Both the position numbers and the translations under genes were made by a program. Below, piece by piece: positions 37,217 through 48,690 of a stretch of 64,000 nucleotides of DNA. The number at the start of each line of letters is the position of its first letter. Position 1 is the stretch's first letter. The notes beneath the pieces are model-generated. The model searched no databases. It was not told where the DNA came from and was given only the letters and a program-made list of their open reading frames with translations. This DNA is from Phocoena phocoena (Eukaryota > Chordata > Mammalia > Artiodactyla > Phocoenidae), in NCBI RefSeq assembly GCF_963924675.1, contig NC_089223.1, positions 5,344,881-5,408,880 on the forward strand. The letters are read 5' to 3'.

Positions 37217-37798
37217 TGTAACTGAGCAGGACCCTATGAGGCCTTCCCAGAATAGACCCCACCCATCTCCTCTGCCTGCTTTTTGCAGAAAACCTTTAGT
37301 CAAAGAATGCATTTGATCAGAGAAGTGAGAAGATGCAGAAAGGAAAACAGTCAAGTAAGACAAAATAATAATAGTTTAGCCATTAAACAACATTTAGTTC
37401 TTCCTCCAGGACTATAGATAATATTCTGAGCCATGTCCTTTGAGCTGTTTTGCAGATACTGAAACTCCCACCAGGTGGAAGAAGTTAATTGTATGCTGCC
37501 CACAAGCACATAGACCCCAGACCTGTTGGAACCAGAAGGTTGATGCTGCTGACTCCTGATTTCCTCACCATCAACCAATCAGAAGAATGTCCATGAACTG
37601 ACCACGCCCTGCTCCTTGAACACTGTAATACTCCTCACTACTCCCTCCGGGGGGACACATAGTCTTAAGGGCGTTAGCCTGCCATGGCCTTCTCTGCCTG
37701 GCAAAGCAATAAAGCTATTCTTTTCTACTTCACCCAAAACTCTGTCTCTGTGTTTCTATTTGGCACCAGTGAACAGAGGCCAAATTTCAGCAACAACA
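37217..37798 (+). mobile_element. Solo LTR B (ERV1-like)
   Basis: Starts TGTAACTGAGCAGGACCC and ends TTTCAGCAACAACA. A 4-bp TSD ATTC lies at 37213-37216 and 37799-37802. The promoter-like U3 end 'ccaatcagaagaatg' and 'gcaataaagctattc' (poly-A signal, about 37706) are in the expected order. Same family as LTR A, opposite orientation. The short frames at 37616-37887 lie in the LTR and are not genes. Confidence 0.85.
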
Positions 37799-37802
37799 AT
37801 TC

Positions 37803-38814
37803 TATTTTCTTCACTCTCTACAAGAGTTCAATCCATGAGTTAAAATATGATATACTCTCAACACACAGAGAATACACATTGATGTAAGAAAGGTCATTTA
37901 AAGGTTTTTCTCTATAATCTTTGAAATGGTTCATGAACTAATTTTTTCTCAACAACCCCTAAATCTGGGATTCTCATTGAATATATATTTAACTGTATTT
38001 CAGTGAATCCATGACCTCCCCAAAATTTAATGCAAAAAGTATTGTTTCTGGGCCAGGTTGGGATGGATCTAGTGCTTTCATCATCTTCCTAAAAAAGTCT
38101 GTAATTTCTTAAAAGCATTGTGAATCACTCACTCCCTGCACTTCTTGGAAGTCCTAGATTTAGAGGAAGAATGTTATATTGTAAGCACAGTTTGTCCCTA
38201 AATAATCTTCCTCATGGTTCAGAGTCATAAATATCACCCTACATTTCTTCCCACAGTGAGAGTAATAGTAGTTTTCATGTTATATATCTATGTCTATGGG
38301 GTGTAGTTGAGACAGGAAGAAGCCTCACCACTGATGGTCAAGTTACCATGTAATTACAAGTTGGGACAGATTTCTGGGATACTTGGCTTGGATATATGAG
38401 CAAGAGGTTGGGAGAGACACAGCTGGACTTCTGACTTGATCCACCTTATTTTAGAGGAAGCAGTACATAGTTATATCCTGATCACTGATCATGAATCAAG
38501 CTCCAGACCCTACTCAGGAAGGCTGCCATTATTACATTTGCATGTTCCTCCAGCCTCAGAAAGTCAGTCAAGACTACAGCTTTCCTCCTTTGGATCAGCA
38601 TGACCGTACACCAGACGTCTCCTCAATTTCTTGCTTCAACATCCCAACTTACTCCAAGAATCTTTAGCAAAGAAGCTATTTTCTAACTCCACGGAGTGCC
38701 CCTCACTATTAAAGGTTAACAATCCAGTAGGCTCTCCAGAGAAGTTTGGAACTTGCTAAGGTCAGGAGTGGTTTCCACAGGAATGAAGTAGGGCTACATT
38801 TGTACTTCATTCTC
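37803..38814. other. Unique DNA, no gene seen
   Basis: No recognisable repeat or coding signature. Confidence 0.5.
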
Positions 38815-39616
38815 TTTAAACTTTATTTTTTACTGAAATATAGTTGATTTACAATGTGTTAGTTTCTGGTGTACAGCAAAGTGATTCAGTTATACATATA
38901 CATACCTATTCTTTTTCATATTCTTCTCTGTTATGGTTTATTACAGGATATTGAATATAGTTCCCTGTGCTATACAGTAGGACATCATTGTTATGATATA
39001 TATGGTGTATAGGTGTATACACTATACACACCATAGTGGTTTATACCTGTTAATCCCAAACTCTTAATTTATCCCCCTCCCTTACCCCACTATCCCCTTT
39101 GGTAACCATAGGTTTGTTTTCTATGTCTGTGAATCTGTTTCTATTTCATAAATAATTTCACTTGTGTCATATTTTAGATTCCACATGTAAGCGATATCAT
39201 ACGGTATTTGTCTTTCTCTGTCTGACTTACTCACTTAGTATGATAATCTCTAGGTCCATCCATGCTGCTGCAAATGGCATTATTTCATTCTTTTTTATGG
39301 CTGAGTAGTATTCCATTGTGTATATAAACCACATCTTCTTTATCCATTCAACTGTCAATGGACATTTAGGTTACTTCCATGTCTTGTCTATTGTAAGTAG
39401 TGCTGTGTGCATATTGGGGTGCATATATATATTCATATTATAGTTTTCTCTGCATTTATGCCCAGAAATGGGATTGCTGGATCATATGGCAACTCTATTT
39501 TTAGTTTTTTGAGGAAACTCTGTACTATTTTCCACAGTGGCTGCACCAATTTACATTGGTTGGAAAAAGAGTTTCCTTTTCCCCACACCCTCTCCAGCAT
39601 TTTAAACCTTATATTT
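38815..39616 (-). mobile_element. 5'-truncated L1 of an older cetartiodactyl subfamily
   Basis: Antisense 3' UTR differs from the young copies ('tgaaatatagttgatttacaatgtgttag', 'gttccctgtgctatacagtagg') and is followed by the ORF2 C-terminus. Imperfect 16-bp TSD: TTTAAACTTTATTTTT (38815) and TTTAAACCTTATATTT (39601). Confidence 0.9.
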
Positions 39617-41786
39617 TGATATCATTTTGGTTATGAGTTGGATTAATGTCTTATTTCCATTTTCTGTCATGAACAGAAAGTTAAACATGATTTTATTATT
39701 ATACAACAGGGTTGTCATTTTCCTTGCCCTGATATATAATTAATTACCACCACAAGGAATGGCTCAAGATAAACTATTCCAAATCTCAAATCATTATTTT
39801 TAGTAGATAACCTCCAACATTTTATTAGCTTAAAGCTCACAAGACAGGGTATGCCCTAGGTATTCTAAATATTCTTGGTGTAGGCCATAACTATAATGAA
39901 AAATACCTGGAAAAAATGTTGACACTCATAGAAAGCATCACTAATAGATCTCGGCAGTAGCTTATATCTACAGTTTAGGTCTTATTCATGTTTATACCAA
40001 GTTTACAATAACTTTGAAAATCCTTCTCAAATCACTGGCATAATTTCCAACTTTCCAGGCTTCCTTCCAGATACTAGGATCTTCCAGAGGGCTTACACGT
40101 GTTCAAGAATCATTTGCTGATGCTTACTTCCTTAATGGAGGAACAAAGGCTCTCCCCTCGAAGCCAGACCCCAAATGGATGGCCCCTCTGCTAGACTTGA
40201 TTGCTTTTACCATTACTCTGGGTTTGGTGGTCAGACACCATCGTCACTGCAGCTAGTGTTGGGATTCTGAGGAGGAAGACAAAGGAGGAAATTTCACATG
40301 TAATACGGGGACCTGAGAGCAGAATTCCTGTCCTGAGCTCTCATAGCGGTTTGAACTCAGGAACATGCTATAACATGTAAATCACATGTAAATCATGTAA
40401 ATGTAAATCATGATACACATGATATACATGTAAATCACTATACACACATTTCTGTCTGGAGGTTGTGCTGCATTCAATAAGCTCAAGTGAACGCTAAACT
40501 GTGATTTAAAGCAAAGAATATTAACAGCATCCAAAGAAAGAGTCCACACTGTCATTTACGAAAATACCCTTTCTTATTCTACGCATTTCCCTCACGCTCC
40601 ACAGATATTCCAATATGTCCTTCCTCAAGCTCTTTTCAAAATCTTTCTCCAGCCTCTGAATTACACAGTTTGTTTTCCTTCCTTTCACCAACTTGGTCTT
40701 TCTGTATTTTCTTATATTGATTGACTCAGGCCCTTTATCAGCAAGATGGACTCCCCTTTTTATGAAAGGAAGAGAGACAGATGACTCTCAGAAAACTTAG
40801 AAATATTTTCTTATCACAAAAATGTATTCAGACCAGGAAATTACTATGAATAACATAGAACTCCATCAGAGAGAGTCCGGTGGAATCTGGGGGAAATCCT
40901 GGACCAGTACCAATTCCCTGCTCTCCTGATGGAAATCTTGTATTTGCTTTTCCCTCTTCATCTGGCAAACACAAACTTATATAAGGAAAAATCAAGTGTT
41001 TCTTTTGATTGAGCTCACAAAGTAGATAAGCCAACTCTGTGTAATCCTGTCTTTTTCTGTAAATCTTTGTGGGTTCTGTTTTTTTTTTTTCTAATATAGT
41101 GAAGATGTGAAGAAGCATCAAAAATTTCTACAGACTTTTTAGAAAATGTTAAACCAGAAGATAGTGAAGTATGAGATCTCCCACCCTCCTTTCCTTTATC
41201 AATTGCAACCCAAGACAAGAGGGAGAGCATGAAATGGAAAAAGAAACTCCATTTTTGAAGGGATGAGGTACCTGTAACCAGAATCCACCCAGGATGGGTT
41301 ACTGAGGACAGGAAAGCTTTGACCACAGTGAGAGACACATGCAAAGGATTCCAGCAGCTAACGTGTCAAACAGGGCACAGGGTTCTCCAAAGTCATGGAT
41401 GGCCGGAGGGACACAGTCAGTGAGTGACCTCTTTACCCAGAACTACAAGAATGGGACATATGGACTGTCTACAGATGTCCCCTAGATGCTTTCCTATATT
41501 CCTCTGACATTATGATGTGTCAGAAGCAACAGCTAAATTTGGAAACGTACAGAAAACACCATCTCTGCAAATGTGCTGGGATGCAGAGAGGTGTGAATGG
41601 GAAGGAGCTCTGAAGCTTCTAATTTTCCTCAGCCAAACAGCTGGACGGCTTCCCAGGGAGACAGGAAAGGTTTCTGAGCCCAGACAACAGTGCTGGCTTT
41701 CTACTGATCATCCTGTAATAAACTGCTGGTCCAGGGAGAAATCTCCTGTTTGAATGTGATCTTTTTAATGATATAAGAGTTATAAT
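39617..41786. other. Unique DNA with a small tandem repeat
   Basis: 40373-40430 holds degenerate copies of CATGTAAAT. Minus-strand frames at 40828-41344 and the plus frame at 41517-41753 have no recognisable product. Otherwise nothing is seen. Confidence 0.5.
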
Positions 41787-41823
<37 letters not shown>

Positions 41824-41824
41824 C
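41787..41824. repeat. (CA)n(TA)n microsatellite
   Basis: About 13-14 CA units followed by about 5 TA units. Likely polymorphic. Confidence 0.97.
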
Positions 41825-43260
41825 GTGAAAAAACAAAAGAAACCTAAATGAGGGCTGAAAAATCAACAGAAAAATGTTGCCCTTAAAGAAATGAAAATGT
41901 TGAGTAAAAACATTTCTAAAACCTCAAAAATAGTAATGCAAATATTTCACCTAAAAAGCAAGAGATCAAGACAGAGACAAAATTTTATGAAGAATTGAGA
42001 AGACAAAAGAAACGAAAAATGGCGTGTACAGTTTATGAAAGATGTAGAGAAGAAAATAAAATGTACCAGGACAGAAATGAAGCCCAAGAAATTTTAATTC
42101 AAGAAAATTTTTTGAAATAAAAATGCACTTGAAATGACAGATTATAAGAAATTATAGATTAAAAGGGTACACAGTGGGTCAGAAAATATCAATACAGAAT
42201 TTTCAGCTCCACTACAGATACTAGAAAAGTTACTGGTTTTACAAGAAAATAAAAAACTTTTGAAAATCCGGGGGGGAAAAGGCATCATTTCCTTCCCTAA
42301 ACTCAGAGGGACCTCTCGACTCTCAAAGTAGCATTCATTTCTGGGAGAGAGCACAGAACATACACATCTTCAGTGGGAAAATCATTACCTGGCAGATTAG
42401 AAGAAAAACTTACCGAGCCAAGCTGTCTTGTCAAAGACCACTGAAAAATATTTTTAATATATAAAACTCAGGAAATGTGATTCACATGAACTCTTGAAAA
42501 ATGCATTAGAGGAAAAGCTTAAAATGAAAAACAAAGGACCAGAAACACTATGGCAAAAACTGCTGACATGGAGCCTTGAATCCATTTAAATACAGGACAT
42601 AAGCTAAATGATTAGGGGAGTTACAGTTACAGAGGAGGATTTTAGTGTTATAAACCGTGGCACAGTAGAAATACTACTGTAGCTAATAAAAGTTAAGATA
42701 GCAAAGTACATGGAACGCATAAAGAAGGATGAGTATGCAGCTGGCTTCATCTTTTTATACCTTGAGACCAAAAAAAAATAGCTTAAAGCTGATAAGTCAA
42801 GTAACAGAGATATACTCAAAGTTATAAAGATTAAATAGAAAGAGAAATCATATTAATATTATAAAATCAGGTAAAATAAAAACAAAAATCAGAGGAGGAA
42901 ACAGAGGTATGGGGGTGTCAAATAATGCTAACTGTATCATCATTCATGGTAATCAATAAGTCATTACTGACTATATAAGAACTAAAATTATGTCAAAAAG
43001 TAACAGTTATAAAGGTAACTACTTGAGGAACTAAAATCAGACTACAAAACTTCCAGAGTCTCAAAAGGATAAACACAGGAAGTCAAATAAAGAAAATAAG
43101 TATATGCTTATTTCCATCTATAAAGACTAACTGTGGAATGACAAAGAGGGGAACAATAATAAGATCAGGGGAATGGAAAATATTGGCAAGATTAAATTTT
43201 GACCAAGAAATATAATTTAATAAAAATTGTATCATATATTTTTAAAAACTGATAAATTAT
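41825..43260 (+). mobile_element. Probable ancient LINE relic (HAL1-like)
   Basis: A-rich sequence of about 1.4 kb whose style ('gaaaattttttgaaataaaaatgc', 'cactgaaaaatatttttaatatat', 'aactgctgacatggagcc') suggests an old L1-lineage half-LINE in sense orientation. No ORF survives. Classification is tentative. Confidence 0.35.
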
Positions 43261-44094
43261 TTTCAGGGACGAGATTTTAAATTATGAAGGCATAAACAAA
43301 GTCTGTATCGGCTTTGTACAGTGTCATTTAGCCAGTGGAACTAGACACCCTTCTCTGTACAGTTCCAGGCAGACTGGCCCCAAGAAGGATTCACATGAGC
43401 TTGGTAAGACAGAGGTGATGCGGCAGCCCTTACACTCCAGAGCTGGTCTAGGGCTCCAGGCACGGCTGCAGTTCACACTGACCCGGCTCTTCTGGCTTGC
43501 TCTGTTTGCAGGGGGCTGCTGCTGCTAAAGCCCCCATGGGAGTTTCTCTTTCAGATTCTCCAAGTCCAGGACCAGATGCATGCGCAGCTCTAGTGCAAAA
43601 AGCCAGCAGCTCCTTTTACAGATGGCTACGACATTGAGATTGGAGGTGGTGACAAGTGGCTTCCAGCTGGGCTTCACGAATTCCAGAGCATCCTTGCTCT
43701 CTCCCTCTTCACATCCAGCTTATCTTCCTGATTGCTGGCCTCGCTGATTCACAGTAATTTCAGGCCCCGTGCAGACTCAGAGGCAATGACCTCCCAGGTC
43801 TTCATTAGAAGGTCTCACAATTACATGAGGTCAAATGCCAATTCTGCATCACTCACAGTGGTTCTGTGTCTCTGAATGAATCTTAACTGATACAAAAACA
43901 GTGGTAACAAAAGTGGTTTCAGGGAAACAGCCTTAGAGATGGGTTCTCTGAACTGGTCACTAGTTTTCTGGAATTGATTCTCTGGTCTGATCAAATTTAA
44001 AGAACCTAGTGAAATAAAGGAAACTGGTAGACCAGAGGTAAAGGAAACTGGTAGTCCACGGCATGCAGTGGAAAGTTACGTACATCGGTACCTT
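43261..44094. other. Unclassified, moderately GC-rich DNA
   Basis: 43720-43890 ('gatttcaggccccgtgcagactcagaggcaatgacc' and 'ggttctgtgtctctgaatgaatc') has the feel of an old repeat end, but I cannot assign it. No frame of interest. Confidence 0.4.
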
Positions 44095-44447
44095 CAGAAA
44101 CTTTTGTTGTTGTTTGGTTTTTTTTGAAGATACTGGGGGTAGGAGTTTATTAATTTATTAATTTATTTTTGCTGTGTTGGGTCTTCGTTTCTGTGCGAGG
44201 GCTTTCTCTAGTTGCGGCAAGCGGGGGCCACTCTTCAACACGGTGCGCGGGCCTCTCACTATCGCGGCCTCTCTTGTTGCAGAGCACAGGCTCCAGACGC
44301 GCAGGCTCAGTAGTTGTGGCTCACGGGCCTAGTTGCTCCGCAGCAGGTGGGATCCTCCCAGACCAGGGTTCGAACCCGTGTCCCCTGCATTAGCAGGCAG
44401 ATTCTCAACCACTGTGCCACCAGAGAAGCCCAGAAACTTTTATTATT
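44095..44447 (-). mobile_element. CHR SINE (long/intermediate form) with 3' transduction
   Basis: TSD CAGAAACTTTTGTTGTT (44095-44111) and CAGAAACTTTTATTATT (44431-44447). Reading on the minus strand, the SINE tail (ATTAATAAA-type) is followed by about 20 non-SINE bases (44126-44145) and then a second A8 tract (44118-44125). This is the pattern of a 3' transduction. Confidence 0.9.
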
Positions 44448-45460
44448 AGTAACTATCCATGGCAGGGCTTAGCATAGCTGATGGTTCCTGTCACTTTAGA
44501 AAAAATAAGTTCAGTAGGGTTACTTGCTTGCTTTTAAGGACACTGGAAAAGAGAGGTGGGCGTTATAGACCTTAAAACTTGACTCTTTAAATTCCAAGCT
44601 CAAGGTGAAAGTGACCACACACTTTCTATTATCATCCAAAAATAAAAATAAAAACCTCATATTTCCTGTTTCTGAAGGATAAGATTTTTTTGAAAATGCA
44701 GGTGATTGAATTATAATGCAAATTGAATTCGCAAACTCACAGAGGCTCTTAGGCTAAAGTTTGAGCACTGATTAAGGAAGGACTTGGACCCCAAATATCA
44801 GAGCAGTTTCACAAAAGATTCCCATGATGCTAGGAACCCTTGAAACCCTTCATTCTGCTGCCTCCTTTGCCAATAAAAGAAACACTTCCATTCCTAAGAT
44901 TAGTTTTCCCTTGCCAGAGGAAATGTTACAGCCCCCGGCCCAGCAGTTGCCTTAGAAAGAATTACTTACTAAGCCTTTTCTCGAGCTATGCCCGCCATCT
45001 TTCATTGTTTCTTGACCTGCAACCAGACAGGGCTTAGAAGGCACCAGAGGGTAAGGTAAAAGTGTAGTCACTGGAGAGATACAAAATATATCATCATAGG
45101 AATTAGAGGATTTTGCCATTTTATGTCAGTAGAAATCTGGGGAGCACATAGGAGACTGGATCCCAGTGTTGCTGTGTCTGGAGGAACAAATGTAATGCTG
45201 GACCAAGCTGAAATTATTAATATGAGTCCATGAAGGAGGGAATCCAGATTGAATGAGTCAACAAGTGGCTGGGAGTCGCTCTAACATTTTTCTGGATTGA
45301 TTAACAGAAACCTGGACCCAGTGCTGGACTACGTTAAACAGGCTAAAATGCTAGAACTTCCTTGGTATGTTGTAGAGCAATAGTCCTCAGTGTAATTCAC
45401 AGATGACTGGAAGAGCCTAAGAACCTTATATGAGGCTTGCAGGAGCCAAACTAATTTCAT
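44448..45460. other. Unique DNA, no gene seen
   Basis: No repeat recognised. The 65-codon frame at 44840-45037 has no family resemblance. Confidence 0.5.
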
Positions 45461-45798
45461 AATAATTTAATATATTATTTTTTTAATAGTGATCTTGGGG
45501 TCTTCTTTTTTTTTTTTTTTTTTTGGGTCCTCGTTTCTGTGCGAGGGCTTTCTCTAGTTGTGGCAAGCGGGAGCCACTCTTCTTCATGGCGTGCAGGCCT
45601 CTCACTATCGCGGCCTCTCTTGTTGCGGAGCACAGGCTCTGGACGCGCAGGCTCAGCGGCCATGGCTCACGGGCCCAGCCACTCCGCGGCATGTGGGATC
45701 TTCCCGGACCGGCTCACGAACCCGTGTCCCCTGCATTAGTAGGCAGATTCTCAACCACTGCGCCACCAGGGAAGCCCCAATAATTTAATGTATTATTT
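45461..45798 (-). mobile_element. CHR SINE with 3' transduction and 20-bp TSD
   Basis: TSD AATAATTTAATATATTATTT (45461-45480) and AATAATTTAATGTATTATTT (45779-45798), one mismatch. On the minus strand the SINE ends in A19 (45506-45524), then 21 non-SINE bases (45485-45505), then a second A-tract merging with the TSD. Confidence 0.94.
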
Positions 45799-45934
45799 AC
45801 TTTTCACCATCTTGACATTTATACTGATGATGTAAAAAAAATTGTGTATAGATCTGCTGACATCTTACCATGAATCAAAGCAATGGCACTAAACTGTATA
45901 ATCAGTTATTGTATTCTTACCATCATAAACTCGT

Positions 45935-45961
45935 AAAAAAAAAAAAAAGAAAAAAAAAAAA
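45935..45961. repeat. Poly-A tract
   Basis: About 27 bases of A with one G. No attached retroelement is recognised upstream. Confidence 0.9.
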
Positions 45962-46151
45962 GCCAGTTTCATTTAGGACTGTCTTTGATGAAGCAGTAAA
46001 AACTGTTAACTTTATAAAATTCCACTATTTTTGAGTACATGCACTTTTAATATTTTGCATAATGAAAAGGCAAGCATGCATAAAAGACTTGAGGTTGGTA
46101 GTGATGTTATGAAAAATTAATTTTTAATATTGTATAGTGGGATGTGTCAAT

Positions 46152-46341
46152 ATTTGAAAAATCTTGGGAATTCCCTGGTGGTCCAGTGGTTAGGACTCCA
46201 GGGTTCCACTGCCAGGGGCCCAGGTTCCATCCCTGGTTGGAGAACTAAAATCCTTTAAGCCACATGGCATGGCAAATAAAATAAAATAAGATAAATAAAA
46301 TAAAATAAAAATAAAATGTAAAATAAAAATTTGGAAAATCT
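46152..46341 (+). mobile_element. CHR-related SINE ('GGAATTCCCTGG' subfamily)
   Basis: Head TGGGAATTCCCTGGTGGTCC at about 46165, a short tRNA-derived body ('ggttaggactcc', 'ggttccatccctgg') and a long AAATAAAATA tail. TSD ATTTGAAAAATCT (46152) and ATTTGGAAAATCT (46329). Confidence 0.9.
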
Positions 46342-47584
46342 GCCTAATTCATAGAATCAATGCATGATGCCACAAAATCACGCATGGATAAAAGATACAT
46401 TCAAATTGCAAGGCAGATGATACATTCAAAGTGCGATTAATTTTAATGTTGCAAAACAGAAAATTTTATTTATATGGTTTCATTGTCACAGTAAAATTAA
46501 CCTTTAAGAAACTATTATGGGGCAGTTTGGTGCTAAATCAAAGAAGAGTATCTACAGTTATCTGAAAAGGCTATTAAAATATTCCTCTCTCTTCCAACTA
46601 CATATCTACATAGATCAATTCCTTCATACACACCCCCAAAATAAGCTACCTCAAAAAACTGAATACAAAAGCAGATATGAGAATCTAGCTATCTTCATTA
46701 TTTTCAAAAATATAAAACAACGTCAGTTTTCTCATTTTTGTTTGGGAAAATACAGTTTTTTCCATTATTTATGTCAAAATGTGATCAATTTATTTTTGTT
46801 ATTTTAAATAAATTATTGATAAACATTCTTAAAATTTAGCAATTTTAATTTTGGTAATCAATAAGCCACATTAAGTAAAGCTCTTTGATTCCTCAATAAC
46901 TTTTAAGAATATAAAGGGCAACTGAGAGCAAATATTTTGAGAGCTGATGCTATACAGAAAGATTTTAAAGCCTTAGGAAGACTGAAAGAGGCTGGAGTAA
47001 CTTGTCACTTACACATTGTCCATATCTCCTGGAGGATCAAGAGGACATGGCCAGCGCTCCATGGGCCGTGACTGGCCGCGTAACTGCTGCCCTGCGGGGG
47101 GCTCCCTGAATTTCATAGTCATGACAGGATCCTAGGGGGCAGCAGCCAGAGATAAAGTGGGTATTTTACCATAATGGGAACAGGGCCCAAGCTATAGTCA
47201 GAAGGGATTGATCCAGAGGAATTTTTGGCATGAGCTGGTTGGTCATGGAGGCTCTAAAACTGAAACAGATGGGTTTCAGCAAAAGTGTCACTTGACTTGC
47301 AGGCCAGAGAAGCTCTAGATCTGGTGAATGCTAAGACTTAATGAGAGTCACCACACAGAGACTGCAGTCCCTCAGGCAATTCAGGACCTTAGACTGTGGA
47401 CAGACAGACCCCATGCAAACGAAAGGGGGGGGGTGGGTAGGGTTTCCTTGAGGAATGACCCTCCTTCCCTGCTTATAACTGATGCTATGAATCTTCCAAC
47501 TGGACCCCCCTAAAGAAACCTGTAACAGTTTTCCAGGACGACTGTGCATTGAGGAAGGTGAAATAAACAGGCTTTTAGGAGATA
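46342..47584. other. Unique or unclassified DNA
   Basis: 46342-47000 is AT-rich. 47030-47580 is GC-richer and reads like an old retroelement interior, but without a motif I can defend. The plus frame at 46517-46807 and the two overlapping frames near 47330-47550 have no recognisable product. Confidence 0.4.
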
Positions 47585-48295
47585 ACTCAACATCGGCTTA
47601 AAACAGAAAATCATTAACCATAAAAAAAAAGATGGACAGACTATACTATAGTAAAATTAGTCATTTCCACTCATTAAAAGGCACCATTAATCAAATTAAA
47701 ATGCAAGTCACAGAGCGGGAAAGATATTTGTGACACATGTAACCAATAAAGGAATCATATCCAGAATAACTTAAGAACTATCAACAGTTAGGAAAAGACT
47801 GCCAATGCACATTTTTAAAAAAACTTTGGCAAGAGCCTTGAACAGCCACTGATCAAAGAGGACATCTAGGTGGCCAGTAGGTATATAAAAAGAGAGCAAA
47901 TTCATTAGTGATCAAGGGAAGTAAACTTAAAATCTCAATGAGATGCCACTGCACATCAACCAGAATAGCTAATTTTTTAAATAAATATGAAAATTTTGGC
48001 AAAGATGTAGAAATTTCATATATCAGTGGTCAGGGTTCCATAAACCAGTATAAATCCTTTGGAAACTTTGACATTAGCTAATACATTTGCACATATTTAT
48101 ACACTATGACTAACAGAAATGCCTTCACATACGCATCAAAGTGTGCACGAGAATGTTTATGACACTGTTATCTGTAGTAGTCTATCTGCAGAAGAAGAAA
48201 CAAATGGTCATATATTTATACAATGAAATACAGTACAGAAATGAAAATGAAAGAAATACTGCTCCATGCGACAAAATGGATGATGATACTCAAAA

Positions 48296-48519
48296 ATATA
48301 AATGGTGAGGGCTTCCCTGGTGGCGCAGTGGTTGAGAGTCCGCCTGCCGATGCAGGGGACGCGGGTTCGTGCCCCGGTCTGGGAAGATCCCGCATGCCGC
48401 GGAGCGGCTGGGCTCGTGAGCCATGGCCGCTGAGCCTGCACGTCCGGAGCCTGTGCTCCGCAACGGGAGAGACCACAACAGTGAGAGGCCCGTGGACCGC
48501 AAAAAAAAAAAAAAAAAAA

Positions 48520-48577
<58 letters not shown>

Positions 48578-48582
48578 GGTGA
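48296..48582 (+). mobile_element. CHR SINE (short form) with expanded TA tail
   Basis: Head at 48309, body nearly identical to other short copies, poly-A 48501-48519, then about 25 TA dinucleotides (48521-48569). TSD ATATAAATGGTGA at 48296-48308 and 48570-48582. The (TA)n lies inside the TSD pair, so it grew at the SINE 3' end. TATA-derived frames on both strands are spurious. Confidence 0.96.
48521..48569. repeat. (TA)n microsatellite
   Basis: About 25 uninterrupted TA units at the 3' end of a SINE. Confidence 0.97.
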
Positions 48583-48690
48583 GTAAAAGAAGGTAGACAG
48601 CAAAGAATACATAGCACAAGATTCATTATAATAAAACTAATACAAAGTGTTAGAAGTAAGGATAGTTGTTACCTTTGGAACGGACGATAG

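Larger units (their letters stand above)
47585..48690 (+). mobile_element. Ancient L1 (L1ME-like) ORF2 3' fragment
   Basis: Diverged sense text of the L1 ORF2 end: 'cattaaaaggcaccattaatcaaat', 'ggaatcatatccagaataac', 'aagcaaattcattagtgatc'-like and 'atctcaatgagatgccactgcac', resuming after the SINE as 'gagtaaaagaaggtagacagc'. No intact frame. Confidence 0.7.

Noticed and set aside
36268..37798. The two LTRs as the ends of one provirus
   Set aside because: They are in opposite orientation, have different short flanking repeats, and enclose only 287 bp without viral sequence.
40373..40430. Regularly spaced CATGTAAAT repeats as a CRISPR-like array
   Set aside because: The units are short, degenerate and without spacers, and the genome is mammalian. 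It is a simple tandem repeat.
48208..48626. Frames of 109-137 codons with poly-Tyr/Ile runs
   Set aside because: They come from the SINE plus the (TA)n microsatellite, which is open in all frames.
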